Source: Pseudomonas psychrophila (GTDB lineage: Bacteria; Pseudomonadota; Gammaproteobacteria; Pseudomonadales; Pseudomonadaceae). Taken from it: 64,000 nucleotides of DNA. Below are positions 44,341 through 53,358 of this stretch, in pieces. Each line of letters starts with the position of its first letter. Position 1 is the first letter of the stretch. A program made the position numbers and the translations under genes. Under the pieces are notes generated by a model. It ran no database searches. It was not told where the DNA came from and saw only the letters and a list, made by a program, of their open reading frames with translations. The DNA lies in assembly GCF_001043005.1 (NCBI RefSeq), contig NZ_JYKZ01000009.1, positions 62,001 through 126,000 of the forward strand. Reading direction: 5' to 3'.

Positions 44341-46239
44341 TTACGAAGCCTGCACCCGGCGTTTTTCAGCCAGCTTGCTACGGCTGTACAGCACGATAAT
44401 CGCCAGAATGGCGACTGCCTGCGCACTCAGCGAGTACGCATCGGCGTGAATGCCCAACCAGTCGAAGTCAAAGAACGCTACCGGCCGCGTGCCGAAAATG
44501 CCGGCCTCTTGCAGCGCTTTCACGCCATGCCCGGCGAACACTACCGACAGCGCGCACAGCAGTGCCGCGTTGATGCCGAAGAACAGCGCCAATGGCAATT
44601 TGGCCGAGCCGCGCAGGATGATCCACGCCAGGCCCATCAGCAATACCAGTGCCGTGGCGCCACCCGCTATTACCGCGTTGTGACCTGCAGGGCCGGCTTG
44701 CAACCACAGGGTTTCATAAAACAGGATCACTTCGAACAGTTCGCGGTACACCGAGAAAAACGCCAGGATCGCAAAACCAAAACGCCCGCCACCGCTGACC
44801 AGACTGCTTTTGATGTAGTCCTGCCACGCCGCCGCATGACGACGGTCGTGCATCCAGACACCCAGCCACAACACCATGACGCTGGCGAACAAGGCGGTAC
44901 AACCTTCAAGCAGTTCGCGCTGGGCGCCACTGACGTCAATGACATAGGCGGCCAGGGCCCAGGTAGCAAGGCCCGCAACCAGGGCCAGGCCCCAGCCAAT
45001 GTTGACGCTACGCACCGCCGATTGCTGGCCGGTGTTACGCAAAAAGGCAAGAATTGCAGCCAGGACCAAAATGGCTTCCAGACCTTCGCGCAGCAAAATC
45101 AACAAGCCTGAAACATAGCTCAACGTCCAGCTCAAACCATCGCTGCCCAGCAGCCCGGCTGATTCTTTCAGCAAGTCTTTTGCGGCGTCCAGACGCTGCT
45201 CGACCTGTTCGATCGGCAAGCCATCCTGCAACGACTGCCGATACGCCATCAGGGCTTTCTCGGTATTTTTGCGCACGTTGGCGTCAACGTTATCCAGCGA
45301 GCTTTCGACCAGTTCAAAGCCTTCCAGATAAGCGGCTACCGACAGGTCGTAGGCTTGCTCACGGTCGCCGGCGCGGTAGGCCGCGAGGCTTTTGTCCAGG
45401 GTGGCGCTGGTGTAATCGAGCAACTGCGCCGGGCCGCGTTTGACTTGCGGCGGTTGCGCGCGCTGGGCACGGAAGGTCGCAGTCGCCTCGGGGCCTTCAG
45501 CTGCCAGCACTTCATTCGGGGTTTGACGGGCTAGATCCGCCAGGTTGTAGGTTTTGTCTGCCTTCACAGCCGCCGGGTCAGCACTCAAGCCGGCGATGTA
45601 GGTCGCCAGGTCCCAACGCTGACGCTCGTCCAGCTGATCGGCAAACGAAGGCATGTCAGTGCCCTCAACGCCCAGGCCCAGCGTGTTGTAGATCGCGTAA
45701 AGGCTGAGCCGGTCCAGACGCTGCACATCGCGCAGGTTAGCCGGAGGCGGCGTCATGCCCACACTGGCGGGGCCATCACCGACGCCGGTTTCACCGTGGC
45801 ACACCGAGCAATGCTGGGCATATAACGGTGCGCCGCGGGTGGGGTCAGGGGTAATAGCAGGTGCCTGGCTGACCTCGTAGGCCACCGCCAGTCTGGCACC
45901 CAGCTGCCGCGCTTCACGGGCAACGGCGGTGCCGTCCTCACGCTTTTCGATGGCGGCATGCAAGGCATTCACGCCCCGGGCCAAATCGGCTCGTTCAGGA
46001 CGTTCTGGCAAGTCCGCAATCAAGCCCTTGAGTACGGTCAGAAACTCCAGCTGCTCGCGGTACTCGGTTTCATCGATGACCTTCCCGTCCTCAACGGTAG
46101 GCGGGTAGTCCGCGCCGATGTAGTCGATCAGGTGCAGCGCTTGTGAGGCGCCTTCCGGGGAGTTGGCAGACACAGCAAGGCTGCACAACGCGAGCACTGG
46201 CAACATCAACCAGGCAAAAAAACGCGAGCGGGCGGTCAT
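44341..46239 (-). CDS. Cytochrome c-FTR1 fusion iron permease
   Basis: 632 residues. Signal peptide (about 1-25), a helical region, then a c-type haem site CSVCH (144-148) with the distal Met in GTDMPSF (196), a second helical segment, and the FTR1 membrane domain from about 370 with REGLE (384-388) and RELFE (499-503), the RExxE motifs that carry Fe3+. The periplasmic cytochrome may oxidise Fe2+ or relay electrons before permeation. No efeO/efeB homologue is adjacent. The upstream region has a weak Fur-like sequence. Confidence 0.92.
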   Translation of the reverse strand: MTARSRFFAWLMLPVLALCSLAVSANSPEGASQALHLIDYIGADYPPTVEDGKVIDETEYREQLEFLTVLKGLIADLPERPERADLARGVNALHAAIEKREDGTAVAREARQLGARLAVAYEVSQAPAITPDPTRGAPLYAQHCSVCHGETGVGDGPASVGMTPPPANLRDVQRLDRLSLYAIYNTLGLGVEGTDMPSFADQLDERQRWDLATYIAGLSADPAAVKADKTYNLADLARQTPNEVLAAEGPEATATFRAQRAQPPQVKRGPAQLLDYTSATLDKSLAAYRAGDREQAYDLSVAAYLEGFELVESSLDNVDANVRKNTEKALMAYRQSLQDGLPIEQVEQRLDAAKDLLKESAGLLGSDGLSWTLSYVSGLLILLREGLEAILVLAAILAFLRNTGQQSAVRSVNIGWGLALVAGLATWALAAYVIDVSGAQRELLEGCTALFASVMVLWLGVWMHDRRHAAAWQDYIKSSLVSGGGRFGFAILAFFSVYRELFEVILFYETLWLQAGPAGHNAVIAGGATALVLLMGLAWIILRGSAKLPLALFFGINAALLCALSVVFAGHGVKALQEAGIFGTRPVAFFDFDWLGIHADAYSLSAQAVAILAIIVLYSRSKLAEKRRVQAS

Positions 46240-46253
46240 TAATAAATCCGGAT

Positions 46254-46272
46254 GGAAATGAGAAGTAACACA
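46254..46272. promoter_or_regulatory. Weak Fur-box-like sequence upstream of the FTR1 gene
   Basis: GGAAATGAGAAGTAACACA agrees with the 19-bp Fur consensus at about ten positions, mostly in the left half (AATGAGAA). It ends about 15 bp before the FTR1 start codon. Iron regulation would make sense for this gene, but the match is modest. Confidence 0.3.
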
Positions 46273-46305
46273 TTGTTCACTTCCAATGACCGCGACTCAA
46301 GATTT

Positions 46306-46938
46306 TTAGGTCGTGGCGCGATGCAACGTCGCAAGAAAACCCGCTGCGCCCACAAACAGGCCTGCAAAAGTGCGGTTCATGCGCCGTTGTTGCTTGGGGG
46401 TGCGCAGCAAACGCAGGACCTTGGACGCGAGCCCGGTGTATCCGGCCATTACGATCAGGTCAACGCAAATCATAGTCGCGCCCAGTGTGACGTATTGGGA
46501 CACCAGAGGTGCAGAGGGATTTACGAACTGCGGCAGGACCGCGAGCATGAAAACAAGCGCCTTGGGGTTGCTGACATTGACTAGGAAGCCGCGAAAAATC
46601 AGCGCCAGAGGCTTACCGATGGGGCGCACGGCCGCGTCATCGCTAAGGTCCGCCGGGAGGGCACGCCACTGTTTAACGGCCAGGTAGACGAGGTACGCAA
46701 CGCCGAACCATTTGATCGCGTAGAAGGCTGTGGATGAGGCGGCAAGCACTGCGCCAACCCCGGCGGCAACAATTGCAATTTGCAACGCCAGACCCAGTTG
46801 CAGGCCCAAAGCGTTCCAGTAACCGCGCCAGAAACCATATTGCAGACCGCACGACATCGAGGCAATTGCCCCTGCCCCAGGCGACAGGCTGATGACCCAA
46901 CAGGCAGCAAAAAAGGCCAACCACGTTTCCAACGACAT
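46306..46938 (-). CDS. LysE/RhtB-family amino-acid exporter
   Basis: 210 residues with six membrane spans. Family signature near the N terminus: FAACWVISLSPGAGAIASMSCGLQYGFWRGYWNALGLQLG. Later GFLVNVSNPKALVFMLAVLPQFV is the common second motif. These carriers export amino acids or related metabolites. The 67-bp gap to the FTR1 gene on the same strand allows but does not prove cotranscription. Confidence 0.93.
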   Translation of the reverse strand: MSLETWLAFFAACWVISLSPGAGAIASMSCGLQYGFWRGYWNALGLQLGLALQIAIVAAGVGAVLAASSTAFYAIKWFGVAYLVYLAVKQWRALPADLSDDAAVRPIGKPLALIFRGFLVNVSNPKALVFMLAVLPQFVNPSAPLVSQYVTLGATMICVDLIVMAGYTGLASKVLRLLRTPKQQRRMNRTFAGLFVGAAGFLATLHRATT

Positions 46939-47010
46939 CGCACACCTCGGACAAGATCTGTAACAAGTCCTTTAAGCTAATGTGTTGGTTGAAAATTGAC
47001 CACTACTTTT

Positions 47011-47036
47011 TGTGGCCGCTGCCGCAGCGGTTACAG
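47011..47036. repeat. Single REP-like palindrome of the CTGCCGCAG class
   Basis: CCGCTGCCGCAGCGG is a near-perfect palindrome and matches the core of the 7188-7283 element. Located between the LysE-type gene start and the MscS-type gene stop. Confidence 0.65.
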
Positions 47037-47052
47037 GGGGATGGCCGTGCTT

Positions 47053-47610
47053 TCAAAGGTCGCTTTCACGCCAGCGACGAACCGAGCGCTGAAAGAACAG
47101 GCTGTTAGGGACTTGCACCATGCTGCTGCCGCTGCCTGCTTCTGCGGGCTCGATCAGGGTGGTGTAGAGCAGGTTGATGGCCACAACCCGACCTTTGACG
47201 CCCGGCTTGTCGAGCGTATCGAGCAGCTCCACGATGTCGCCAATGCGAAACGGGCCCACCGTGAAGATCAACACCGCGCAAAGCAGGTTGGACAGCACGC
47301 TCCACATAGCGAAGAAGGCAATCGCTGCCACGGCCACAAAACCCGAGAGCGCAGTCCACAACACGGTGGCTGATACACCCAGTCGCTCCAGGACGACAAT
47401 CACCGCACTGCCCATGATGAACCAGCGCAGCCCGCCTCGCAGAGGCATCATCAACTGAGGCGGAAACGGATAGCGCTCGCCCAGACGCGTAAGGAAGCGA
47501 GCCACTACGCGCTGAGAGAAATAGCCGGCCAACAGAATCAGCAGAATCTGCAAGCCGATCCACAGCGGTGCGATCAGCTCGGCTGGCAGGGGTAAGTTCA
47601 GGGCTTCCAT
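47053..47610 (-). CDS. Small MscS-type mechanosensitive channel
   Basis: 185 residues, much shorter than E. coli MscS (286). It has three membrane spans; the third is a pore-helix-like stretch (AIAFFAMWSVLSNLLCAVLIFTVGPFRIGDIVEL) followed by the beta domain (VKGRVVAINLLYTTLIE, VQVPNSLFFQRSV). The C-terminal alpha/beta cage domain is missing, ending at RRWRESDL. Its start overlaps the stop of the ABC-F gene by one base (TGATG). A channel or channel-like osmotic sensor is likely; the shortened form is common in pseudomonads at this locus. Confidence 0.88.
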   Translation of the reverse strand: MEALNLPLPAELIAPLWIGLQILLILLAGYFSQRVVARFLTRLGERYPFPPQLMMPLRGGLRWFIMGSAVIVVLERLGVSATVLWTALSGFVAVAAIAFFAMWSVLSNLLCAVLIFTVGPFRIGDIVELLDTLDKPGVKGRVVAINLLYTTLIEPAEAGSGSSMVQVPNSLFFQRSVRRWRESDL

Positions 47611-49520
47611 CAGGACAGGGCTTCCAGTTCCGCTTGCATGGACTCAAGCAGCTCAAGAGCTTCCATCCAGCGTTCTTCCAACTGACCTTCGAGCACCTTG
47701 AGCTTGGCCTGTTCTGCCAGCAGATCACGCAATTCGTCCTTGCGGGATGCTTCGTAAACCGCGCTGTCGCCAAGACTGTTTTCGATTTTGGCCAACTTCT
47801 CGTTGACCTTGCCCAGTTCGCTTTCGAGCTTGTCGGCTTCGCGTTTGTGCGGTGCCAGTTGCTGGCGCAACGTTGCGGCAGCCTGACGCTGAGCCTTTTT
47901 ATCGGTCTTGTCAGGGTTGACCGGCGTGGTACTTGCCGGCGCGTTGCGCAAACGGTAGTCAGCCAACCAACGCGCATAATCTTCGAGGTCACCGTCGAAT
48001 TCCTGCACCTTGCCATCAGCCACCAACAGGAATTCATCCGTGGTGCTTTTGAGCAAATGCCGATCGTGAGATACCACCAGCACTGCACCGCTGAACTCTT
48101 GCAGCGCCATGGTCAGCGCCAGACGCATTTCGAGGTCGAGGTGGTTGGTCGGTTCGTCGAGCAGCAACAGGTTCGGCCGGCCCCAGGCGATCAACGCCAG
48201 TGCCAGGCGGGCTTTTTCACCACCCGAGAAATTCAGCACCGGCTCGTCGATGCGCGCACCGCGGAAGTCGAAGCCACCGAGGAAATCACGCAGGGTTTGT
48301 TCACGCTCAGCAGGAGCCAGGCGCTGCATGTGCAGCAACGGGCTGGCCTTGGAGTCCAGCGAGTCGAGTTGATGCTGGGCAAAGTAGCCAACCACCAGGT
48401 TCTCGCCACGGGCCAGGCGACCCGACAGCGGCTCGAGCTCACCCGCAAGGTTTTTGATCAGGGTCGATTTACCCGCGCCGTTTGGCCCGAGCAAGCCAAT
48501 ACGGGCGCCCGGGACCAGTTGCAGCTTGACCTTTTCCAGGATGGTTTTATCGCCATACCCCAGGCGTGCATCGGACAAGTCGAGCAGCGGGCTGGAGAGC
48601 TTGACCGCTTCACGGAACACGAAGTCGAACGGCGAATCCACATGGGCCGCGCTCAGTTCTTCCATGCGCTCCAGCGCCTTGATCCGGCTTTGGGCCTGAC
48701 GGGCTTTGGTGGCCTGGGCCTTGAAGCGGGCGATGTAGCTTTCCATGTGCGCACGTTGCGCCTGCTGCTTCTCGTAGGCCTGCTGTTGCTGGGCCAGACG
48801 CTCGGCACGGGCACGTTCAAATGCGCTGTAACCACCACGATAAAGGGTGATTTTGCGCTGATCGACGTGGGCGATGTTATCGACCACTGCGTCGAGAAAA
48901 TCCCTGTCGTGGGAGATCAGCAGCAAGGTGCCGGGGTAGTTCTTCAGGAAGTCTTCCAGCCACAGAATGGCGTCGAGGTCCAAGTGGTTGGTCGGCTCAT
49001 CGAGCAGCAATAGATCCGACGGGCACATCAGCGCCTGCGCCAGGTTAAGGCGCATCCGCCAGCCACCGGAGAAGTCGGCGACCGGGCGGTCCATTTGTTC
49101 GTTGGTAAAACCCAGCCCGGCGAGCATTTTGCGGGCCCGGGCATCAGCCGTGTAGCCGTCGGCGCTGTCGAGCTCAGAGTGCAGGCGTGCCTGTGCGGCG
49201 CCATCCTCTTCAGCTTCGGCCTTGGCCAGATCGGCTTGCACTTGACGCAAGCGCAGGTCGCCATCGAGCACGTAGTCGATCGCAATGCGGTCGAGCGTGT
49301 CGATTTCTTGCCGCATGTGGGCAATCCGCCAGTCGGCCGGGAGCAGACAATCCCCGGAATCAGGCGTCAACTCACCCAGCAGCAAGGCGAACAAAGTGGA
49401 TTTACCGGCGCCATTGGCGCCGACCAGACCGGCTTTGTGGCCGGCGTGCAGGGTCAGCTCGGCGTCTTCTAGCAGACGTTGCGGACCACGCTGTAAAGTC
49501 AGGTTCTGAAGTCGGATCAT
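47610..49520 (-). CDS. ABC-F family ATPase (YheS-like)
   Basis: 636 residues from ATG 49520 (MIRLQNLTLQRG); the in-frame start at 49553 adds non-family residues. Two ATP-binding domains: Walker A GANGAGKST (about 34) and GPNGAGKST (about 347), signatures FSGGWRMRLNLAQAL and FSGGEKARLALALI, both with LLLLDEPTNHLDL. A linker helix pair follows the first domain and a C-terminal coiled coil starts at about 530. ABC-F proteins bind the ribosomal E site to rescue translation. No transmembrane part. Confidence 0.94.
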   Translation of the reverse strand: MIRLQNLTLQRGPQRLLEDAELTLHAGHKAGLVGANGAGKSTLFALLLGELTPDSGDCLLPADWRIAHMRQEIDTLDRIAIDYVLDGDLRLRQVQADLAKAEAEEDGAAQARLHSELDSADGYTADARARKMLAGLGFTNEQMDRPVADFSGGWRMRLNLAQALMCPSDLLLLDEPTNHLDLDAILWLEDFLKNYPGTLLLISHDRDFLDAVVDNIAHVDQRKITLYRGGYSAFERARAERLAQQQQAYEKQQAQRAHMESYIARFKAQATKARQAQSRIKALERMEELSAAHVDSPFDFVFREAVKLSSPLLDLSDARLGYGDKTILEKVKLQLVPGARIGLLGPNGAGKSTLIKNLAGELEPLSGRLARGENLVVGYFAQHQLDSLDSKASPLLHMQRLAPAEREQTLRDFLGGFDFRGARIDEPVLNFSGGEKARLALALIAWGRPNLLLLDEPTNHLDLEMRLALTMALQEFSGAVLVVSHDRHLLKSTTDEFLLVADGKVQEFDGDLEDYARWLADYRLRNAPASTTPVNPDKTDKKAQRQAAATLRQQLAPHKREADKLESELGKVNEKLAKIENSLGDSAVYEASRKDELRDLLAEQAKLKVLEGQLEERWMEALELLESMQAELEALS

Positions 49521-49570
49521 AATGGCGGCGGAGTCTACCAGCTTCCCTCTCAACTGGCGCGAATTGCACT

Positions 49571-50035
49571 ATGCAGACTGACCTGTGGAATTACTGTTTG
49601 AACCTCTACGCCCGCCCAGGTGTAGAACCGGCGTGCCTGCACTTGCAGAGCCAGGGCCTGGATGTATGCCTTGTACTGTGTGCGGCCTGGCTTGAGGAGC
49701 GTGGCGTGGCCTGCGATGAGGCGCGCCTGGGGCAATTAAAAGCCTGCGCCGGGCCTTGGCAGCGTGAGGTGGTGCAGCCCTTGCGCCTATTGCGAACACA
49801 CTGGCGTGAGGCGGCAACCCGAGACGATGCGCTGGCAGCGTTACGCAAGCAGATCAAGTCGTTGGAACTGGAGGCTGAGCGAACCTTATTGCAGCGCTTG
49901 GAATCGGTAACTCAAGGCTGGTCGACAGTGCAATCGCAAGAACCTTGCGATTGGCTGCAGAGGGTGGCGGGCAATGCCGACCACCCTGATTGCGACGCGC
50001 TGCACACGCTGCGCGCCGCAATCAACAACGCTTAA
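49571..50035 (+). CDS. TIGR02444-family protein
   Basis: 154 residues. Starts MQTDLWNYCLNLYARPGVEPACLHLQ, the family pattern of a small helical protein with LDVCLVLCAAWLEERGV and WQREVVQPLRLLRTHWRE. Found at this place in other pseudomonads. Function unknown. Divergent from the ABC-F gene across 50 bp and overlapping the end of algP by four bases. Confidence 0.88.
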   Translation: MQTDLWNYCLNLYARPGVEPACLHLQSQGLDVCLVLCAAWLEERGVACDEARLGQLKACAGPWQREVVQPLRLLRTHWREAATRDDALAALRKQIKSLELEAERTLLQRLESVTQGWSTVQSQEPCDWLQRVAGNADHPDCDALHTLRAAINNA

Positions 50036-50976
50036 GAAGCGCTGGTTGGGGTGGTAGCCGAGTTTGCTGCAGATGCCGGGGTTGGCGTAGCAGCAACAGC
50101 AGGCGCAGCGGCAGCGGGTGCTACAGCAGGCTTGGCGGGTGTAGCGGCAGGCTTGGCTGCCGGTCTGGCCGCTGCAGGCTTTTTGACGGCCGGTTTTGCC
50201 GGGGCTTTTACCGCAGGTTTGGCAGCGGCAGGCTTGGCGGCAGCAGCAGGTTTGGCAGCGGCTGTTTTAGCAACAGGCTTGGCGGCGACTTTTACAGGCG
50301 CTTTAACCGGTGCTTTGACTGGCGCTTTGGCAGCAACCGGTTTGGCCACTGCGGGCTTAGCGGCTGGCTTGGCTGCAGCTGTTTTGGCAGCTACAGGCTT
50401 GGCGGCTGGCTTGGCCGCGGCGGTTTTTGCCGCAGGTTTTGCCGTGCGAGCTGCCGCCGGTTTTGGCGCAGCCGCTTTGGCCGCAGGCTTGGCGACTGCT
50501 TTAGCCTGGGCCTTGACCGGGGCTTTAGCGGCTGCTTTGGCAGCAGGTTTTTTCGCAGCTGACGCAGGCTTGGCATCGCGCGTTGACAACGCTTTGCCTA
50601 CGGCCTCTTTGACGCGACCAATGCCTTGGGCCAACTTCAGGCTTTCTTGAGCATCGCGCTTGAGTTGCAGGATATAAGTGCGCGTTTCAGTTTGACGCTC
50701 TTTGAGCGAGTCGAGCAGTTGCTCAAGCTCTTTGACGCCAGACTTGGCTTTCGCCTGAGCCTTGGATTTGCCAGCATTGGCAGCGTCCTGCAGTTTGGCG
50801 CGGGACTTGTGCAGTTTTTCCTGCGCTTTGCCGCGCTGCTTTTCAAGCTTGGCGAGCAATTTCTCAGCATCAGCCAACGCTTGGGAACAAGCGTTTTCCA
50901 AATGCTCAAGCAGACTGCCTGAGAGCTGTTGGAGCAAGTGCAACGGCGTATTAACGGGCTTCTTATTGGCCGACAT
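50032..50976 (-). CDS. algP: Histone H1-like DNA-binding regulator AlgP
   Basis: 314 residues. The N-terminal ~110 residues are helical with a coiled-coil character (LLQQLSGSLLEHLENACSQALADAEKLLAKLEKQRGKAQEK). Residues ~125-300 are a low-complexity tail of repeated Lys-Pro-Ala-Ala units (KPAAK, KAPVK), resembling eukaryotic H1. AlgP (AlgR3) binds DNA and supports algD transcription in P. aeruginosa. The repeat coding tract at about 50080-50560 is prone to length change. Convergent with the TIGR02444 gene, stops overlapping. Confidence 0.93.
   Translation of the reverse strand: MSANKKPVNTPLHLLQQLSGSLLEHLENACSQALADAEKLLAKLEKQRGKAQEKLHKSRAKLQDAANAGKSKAQAKAKSGVKELEQLLDSLKERQTETRTYILQLKRDAQESLKLAQGIGRVKEAVGKALSTRDAKPASAAKKPAAKAAAKAPVKAQAKAVAKPAAKAAAPKPAAARTAKPAAKTAAAKPAAKPVAAKTAAAKPAAKPAVAKPVAAKAPVKAPVKAPVKVAAKPVAKTAAAKPAAAAKPAAAKPAVKAPAKPAVKKPAAARPAAKPAATPAKPAVAPAAAAPAVAATPTPASAANSATTPTSAS
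50060..50560. repeat. Degenerate tandem repeat tract in algP
   Basis: Imperfect 12-15-base units of the GGCTTGGCGGCAGC type repeat throughout, encoding Lys-Pro-Ala-Ala-rich blocks on the minus strand. Length variation in the equivalent P. aeruginosa tract has been described. Confidence 0.8.
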
Positions 50977-51223
50977 GGTTTACCTCCTGGCTGAAGTGAG
51001 TGCGGCTCATACTAGACCTCTGTAACTACCGCCGCTAGGGCATGTTGACACTAAGGATAGCTGTGCGTTGCATGACGTCGAAAAACTTGTGCTGGATCAA
51101 TCTTTAACAATCACAGCGACTAAATTTTGCGGGTGGTTCAACGTTATCCAAACCCCTGAATAAATCATCGGTGCACGCTTTAGCGCTGGCATAATCCCTC
51201 GCACTTCACGCCGGAGAACTACC

Positions 51224-51889
51224 ATGCCGCGTTACTTGTTAATGACGTTGTTGTGCCTTGCACCTTTGGCTCATGCAGCCCCGGCGCCATCCCCCGATGC
51301 CCCGCACGACCTGGCCTATAGCCTGGGTGCCAGCCTGGGAGAGCGCTTGCGCCAGGAAATGCCGGACCTACAAATAAAGGCGTTGATTGAGGGGCTGCGC
51401 ACGGCCTATCAAGGCAAGCCGCTGGCGCTAAGTGATGAGCGTATTGAACAGGTATTGACGCAGCACCAGGCCCAGGCCGACAACACACAAAACTCGCCCG
51501 AAAGTGACACTGCATCCGAGCCTGAGCGTGATTTTTTGTTGAAGGAAAAACAGCAGCCTCAGGCTCGTGAACTGGCTGACGGCATTATCCTGACAGAACT
51601 CAAACCCGGTACGGGGGCAAAACCTGACGCACAGGACTCAGTCTATGTGAGCTATGTGGGCCGCCTGCCCGATGGCACAGTGTTCGACCACAGCAACCAG
51701 CCTCAATGGTTTCGCCTGGACAGCGTAATCGCGGGCTGGCGCAGCGCACTGGTGCAGATGCCCGTCGGCGCGAAATGGCGATTGGTGATCCCTTCCAGTC
51801 AGGCTTACGGGGCTGAGGGTGCGGGGGATTTGATTGATCCCGATACGCCGCTGGTGTTTGAAATCGAACTGTTCTCTATCAGAAAGTGA
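51224..51889 (+). CDS. Secreted FKBP-type peptidyl-prolyl isomerase
   Basis: 221 residues, GGAGAACTACC before the ATG. Signal peptide to about residue 19. An N-terminal dimerisation helix region (LAYSLGASLGERLRQEMPDLQIKALIEGL) as in FkpA/Mip, a variable linker, then the FKBP domain (about 130-221): DSVYVSYVGRLPDGTVFDHS, VIAGWRSALVQMPVGAKWRLVIPSSQAYG. It probably assists folding in the periplasm. Monocistronic with a strong terminator. Confidence 0.94.
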   Translation: MPRYLLMTLLCLAPLAHAAPAPSPDAPHDLAYSLGASLGERLRQEMPDLQIKALIEGLRTAYQGKPLALSDERIEQVLTQHQAQADNTQNSPESDTASEPERDFLLKEKQQPQARELADGIILTELKPGTGAKPDAQDSVYVSYVGRLPDGTVFDHSNQPQWFRLDSVIAGWRSALVQMPVGAKWRLVIPSSQAYGAEGAGDLIDPDTPLVFEIELFSIRK

Positions 51890-51901
51890 ATGCTCCACAA
51901 C

Positions 51902-51935
51902 AAAAAACGGTGCGCCATGGCGCACCGTTTTTTTT
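51902..51935. terminator. Bidirectional terminator between FKBP and rsd genes
   Basis: AAACGGTGCGCC/GGCGCACCGTTT hairpin with eight T residues on the right and an A run on the left, between convergent genes. Confidence 0.95.
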
Positions 51936-51947
51936 ACTGCCAACTGC

Positions 51948-52418
51948 TTAAGCCTGAGCGGCTTCTTTCTGTTTGTGCGCGTTATGCAGCACCTCAATCA
52001 GGCAGTCTTCAAGCTCAAAACGCTCATCCAGCAAGGCGCCAAGAATCTTGATTTCTTCTGCCAGCTTGTCGCAGTCGGGTCGATGGGCCTTACCGTCGCA
52101 ATGATCGTTGAAGGCCAGGGCAGCTTCGGTAATCACGTTGATTCGCGGGTAGATGGTCTCGGCCAAGGCAAGCCCGCGCTCATCATTGAAGGCCTGGGCC
52201 TCCTGATTCAGCTGCTCGTAAATCTCGAAATGGCCTGCAGAAACGTAGTCGACCAGGATCTGGCAAAACTCTTTTTGAGGCCCACGCTTGGGATTGTTTT
52301 GCTGATCGATCAGAGCAGCATAAGCACTCACAAGTTTACGGCGCTCATGCAACCAGCGATCAACCAGTTGGTGGACGCCGTTGAATCGTTCCTGAGCACT
52401 CTCACATCTTTCGAGCAT
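51948..52418 (-). CDS. algQ: Anti-sigma70 regulator Rsd/AlgQ
   Basis: 156 residues from ATG 52418 (MLERCESAQERFNGVHQLVDRWLHERRKLV), the conserved opening; the 11-residue in-frame extension is unlikely. Family segments include FCQILVDYVSAGHFEIYEQL and the C-terminal LLDERFELEDCLIEVLHNAH. Rsd binds region 4 of sigma70 and shifts RNA polymerase to alternative sigma factors; in P. aeruginosa the gene (algR2/algQ) affects alginate, ppGpp and virulence. Confidence 0.94.
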   Translation of the reverse strand: MLERCESAQERFNGVHQLVDRWLHERRKLVSAYAALIDQQNNPKRGPQKEFCQILVDYVSAGHFEIYEQLNQEAQAFNDERGLALAETIYPRINVITEAALAFNDHCDGKAHRPDCDKLAEEIKILGALLDERFELEDCLIEVLHNAHKQKEAAQA

Positions 52419-52609
52419 GATGATCTCTCTTCCCTTGTGGGCCCATGCCACCCGACTTCAGCCGGGCCTATGTGAACCAAAACCTGCGCGATTGCACCGG
52501 CATTGGGCGGCATAACTCCAGTAATACGTGCGGGCCAGATTATGCCCGCACGGCAACTGCTTCAAGGTACGCAGGAGAGAAAATTCATACAAGTGTTTAA
52601 TCCAGACTG

Positions 52610-53137
52610 CTACGTCACGTCGCAGCCACGGCGTAATTTGCCAGCATGCATTGAGCGTGTTATCTGAAAGATGCTCAGCACAAGCAGGCCGATAAAGGCC
52701 AACAGGCTTAGCTCGGGAACGCTCAAATCAAAAATGGTCCAGTGAATATGCGTGCAGTCTTCACTGCCCCGATAAATCATTGAAAAAATTTCGCCGGGCG
52801 ACATGTTGCGCCAGACACAGGTCAGCTCCGGCTGACAGAACATCAACTGCTCTGGCGTCAACACTTGCAGCCTTACCTGTCTCAAGGCACTCGCAGCGCC
52901 TCCAAGTGCCAACAACGTGGACGCAATGGAATAGCACCACAGGCCAAAACGCCGTGGGCCATGCACAAAAGCCAATAGGTTGACGAGACAGAACCCCAGC
53001 AGGAAAAGCCGTTGCACCTGACATAACGAACAGGGCTTGAGCCCGGGCCCATACTCCAGATATAGAGTTGCACCCATCACCAAGGCGCCGATGAGAAAGG
53101 CCAAAAAGAAAATGAAACGTGAGCCTGCCAAAAACAT
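52610..53137 (-). CDS. dsbB: Disulfide bond formation protein DsbB
   Basis: 175 residues with four membrane spans. The first periplasmic pair is CSLC in GLKPCSLCQVQRLFLL (about 37-40), and the second pair is in MFCQPELTC (about 99-106), as needed to reoxidise DsbA and pass electrons to ubiquinone. P. aeruginosa carries an extra dsbB paralogue (dsbH) at this locus, so this may be that paralogue rather than the sole DsbB. Confidence 0.93.
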   Translation of the reverse strand: MFLAGSRFIFFLAFLIGALVMGATLYLEYGPGLKPCSLCQVQRLFLLGFCLVNLLAFVHGPRRFGLWCYSIASTLLALGGAASALRQVRLQVLTPEQLMFCQPELTCVWRNMSPGEIFSMIYRGSEDCTHIHWTIFDLSVPELSLLAFIGLLVLSIFQITRSMHAGKLRRGCDVT

Positions 53138-53318
53138 GGCTTTTCCGTAACAAAAGAGACAGTCGGTTACGGTAGATGAAAGCCATTGGCCCTTTCAAGG
53201 TGGGCCTATGCGGATACTTCTTGAAGAAAGTAAGGAATTACCAACAAGAGCTGAAGGCTTCTAGTGTATTGCGCGTAGGAAATACCGACTCGTTAACGTA
53301 TTCGCTGGGTTAAGCAAC

Positions 53319-53352
53319 CCGTCTGACGTGCGCTTAAACACGCGCCAGACGG
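53319..53352. terminator. Probable hairpin terminator of the hem operon
   Basis: CCGTCTG/CAGACGG outer stem with a GC-rich inner stem, seven bases after the hemY stop on the minus strand. It lacks a clear U run, so it may work with Rho or as an mRNA stabiliser. Confidence 0.5.
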
Positions 53353-53358
53353 CTTGTT

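Noticed and set aside
50051..50650. 199-codon Ala/Gly/Leu-rich plus-strand frame opposite algP
   Set aside because: Arises from the repetitive algP tract read on the other strand; it has no independent start signal.
53176..53313. 45-codon plus-strand frame between dsbB and hemY
   Set aside because: No good Shine-Dalgarno, no membrane or domain features, and it lies over the dsbB promoter region; probably chance.
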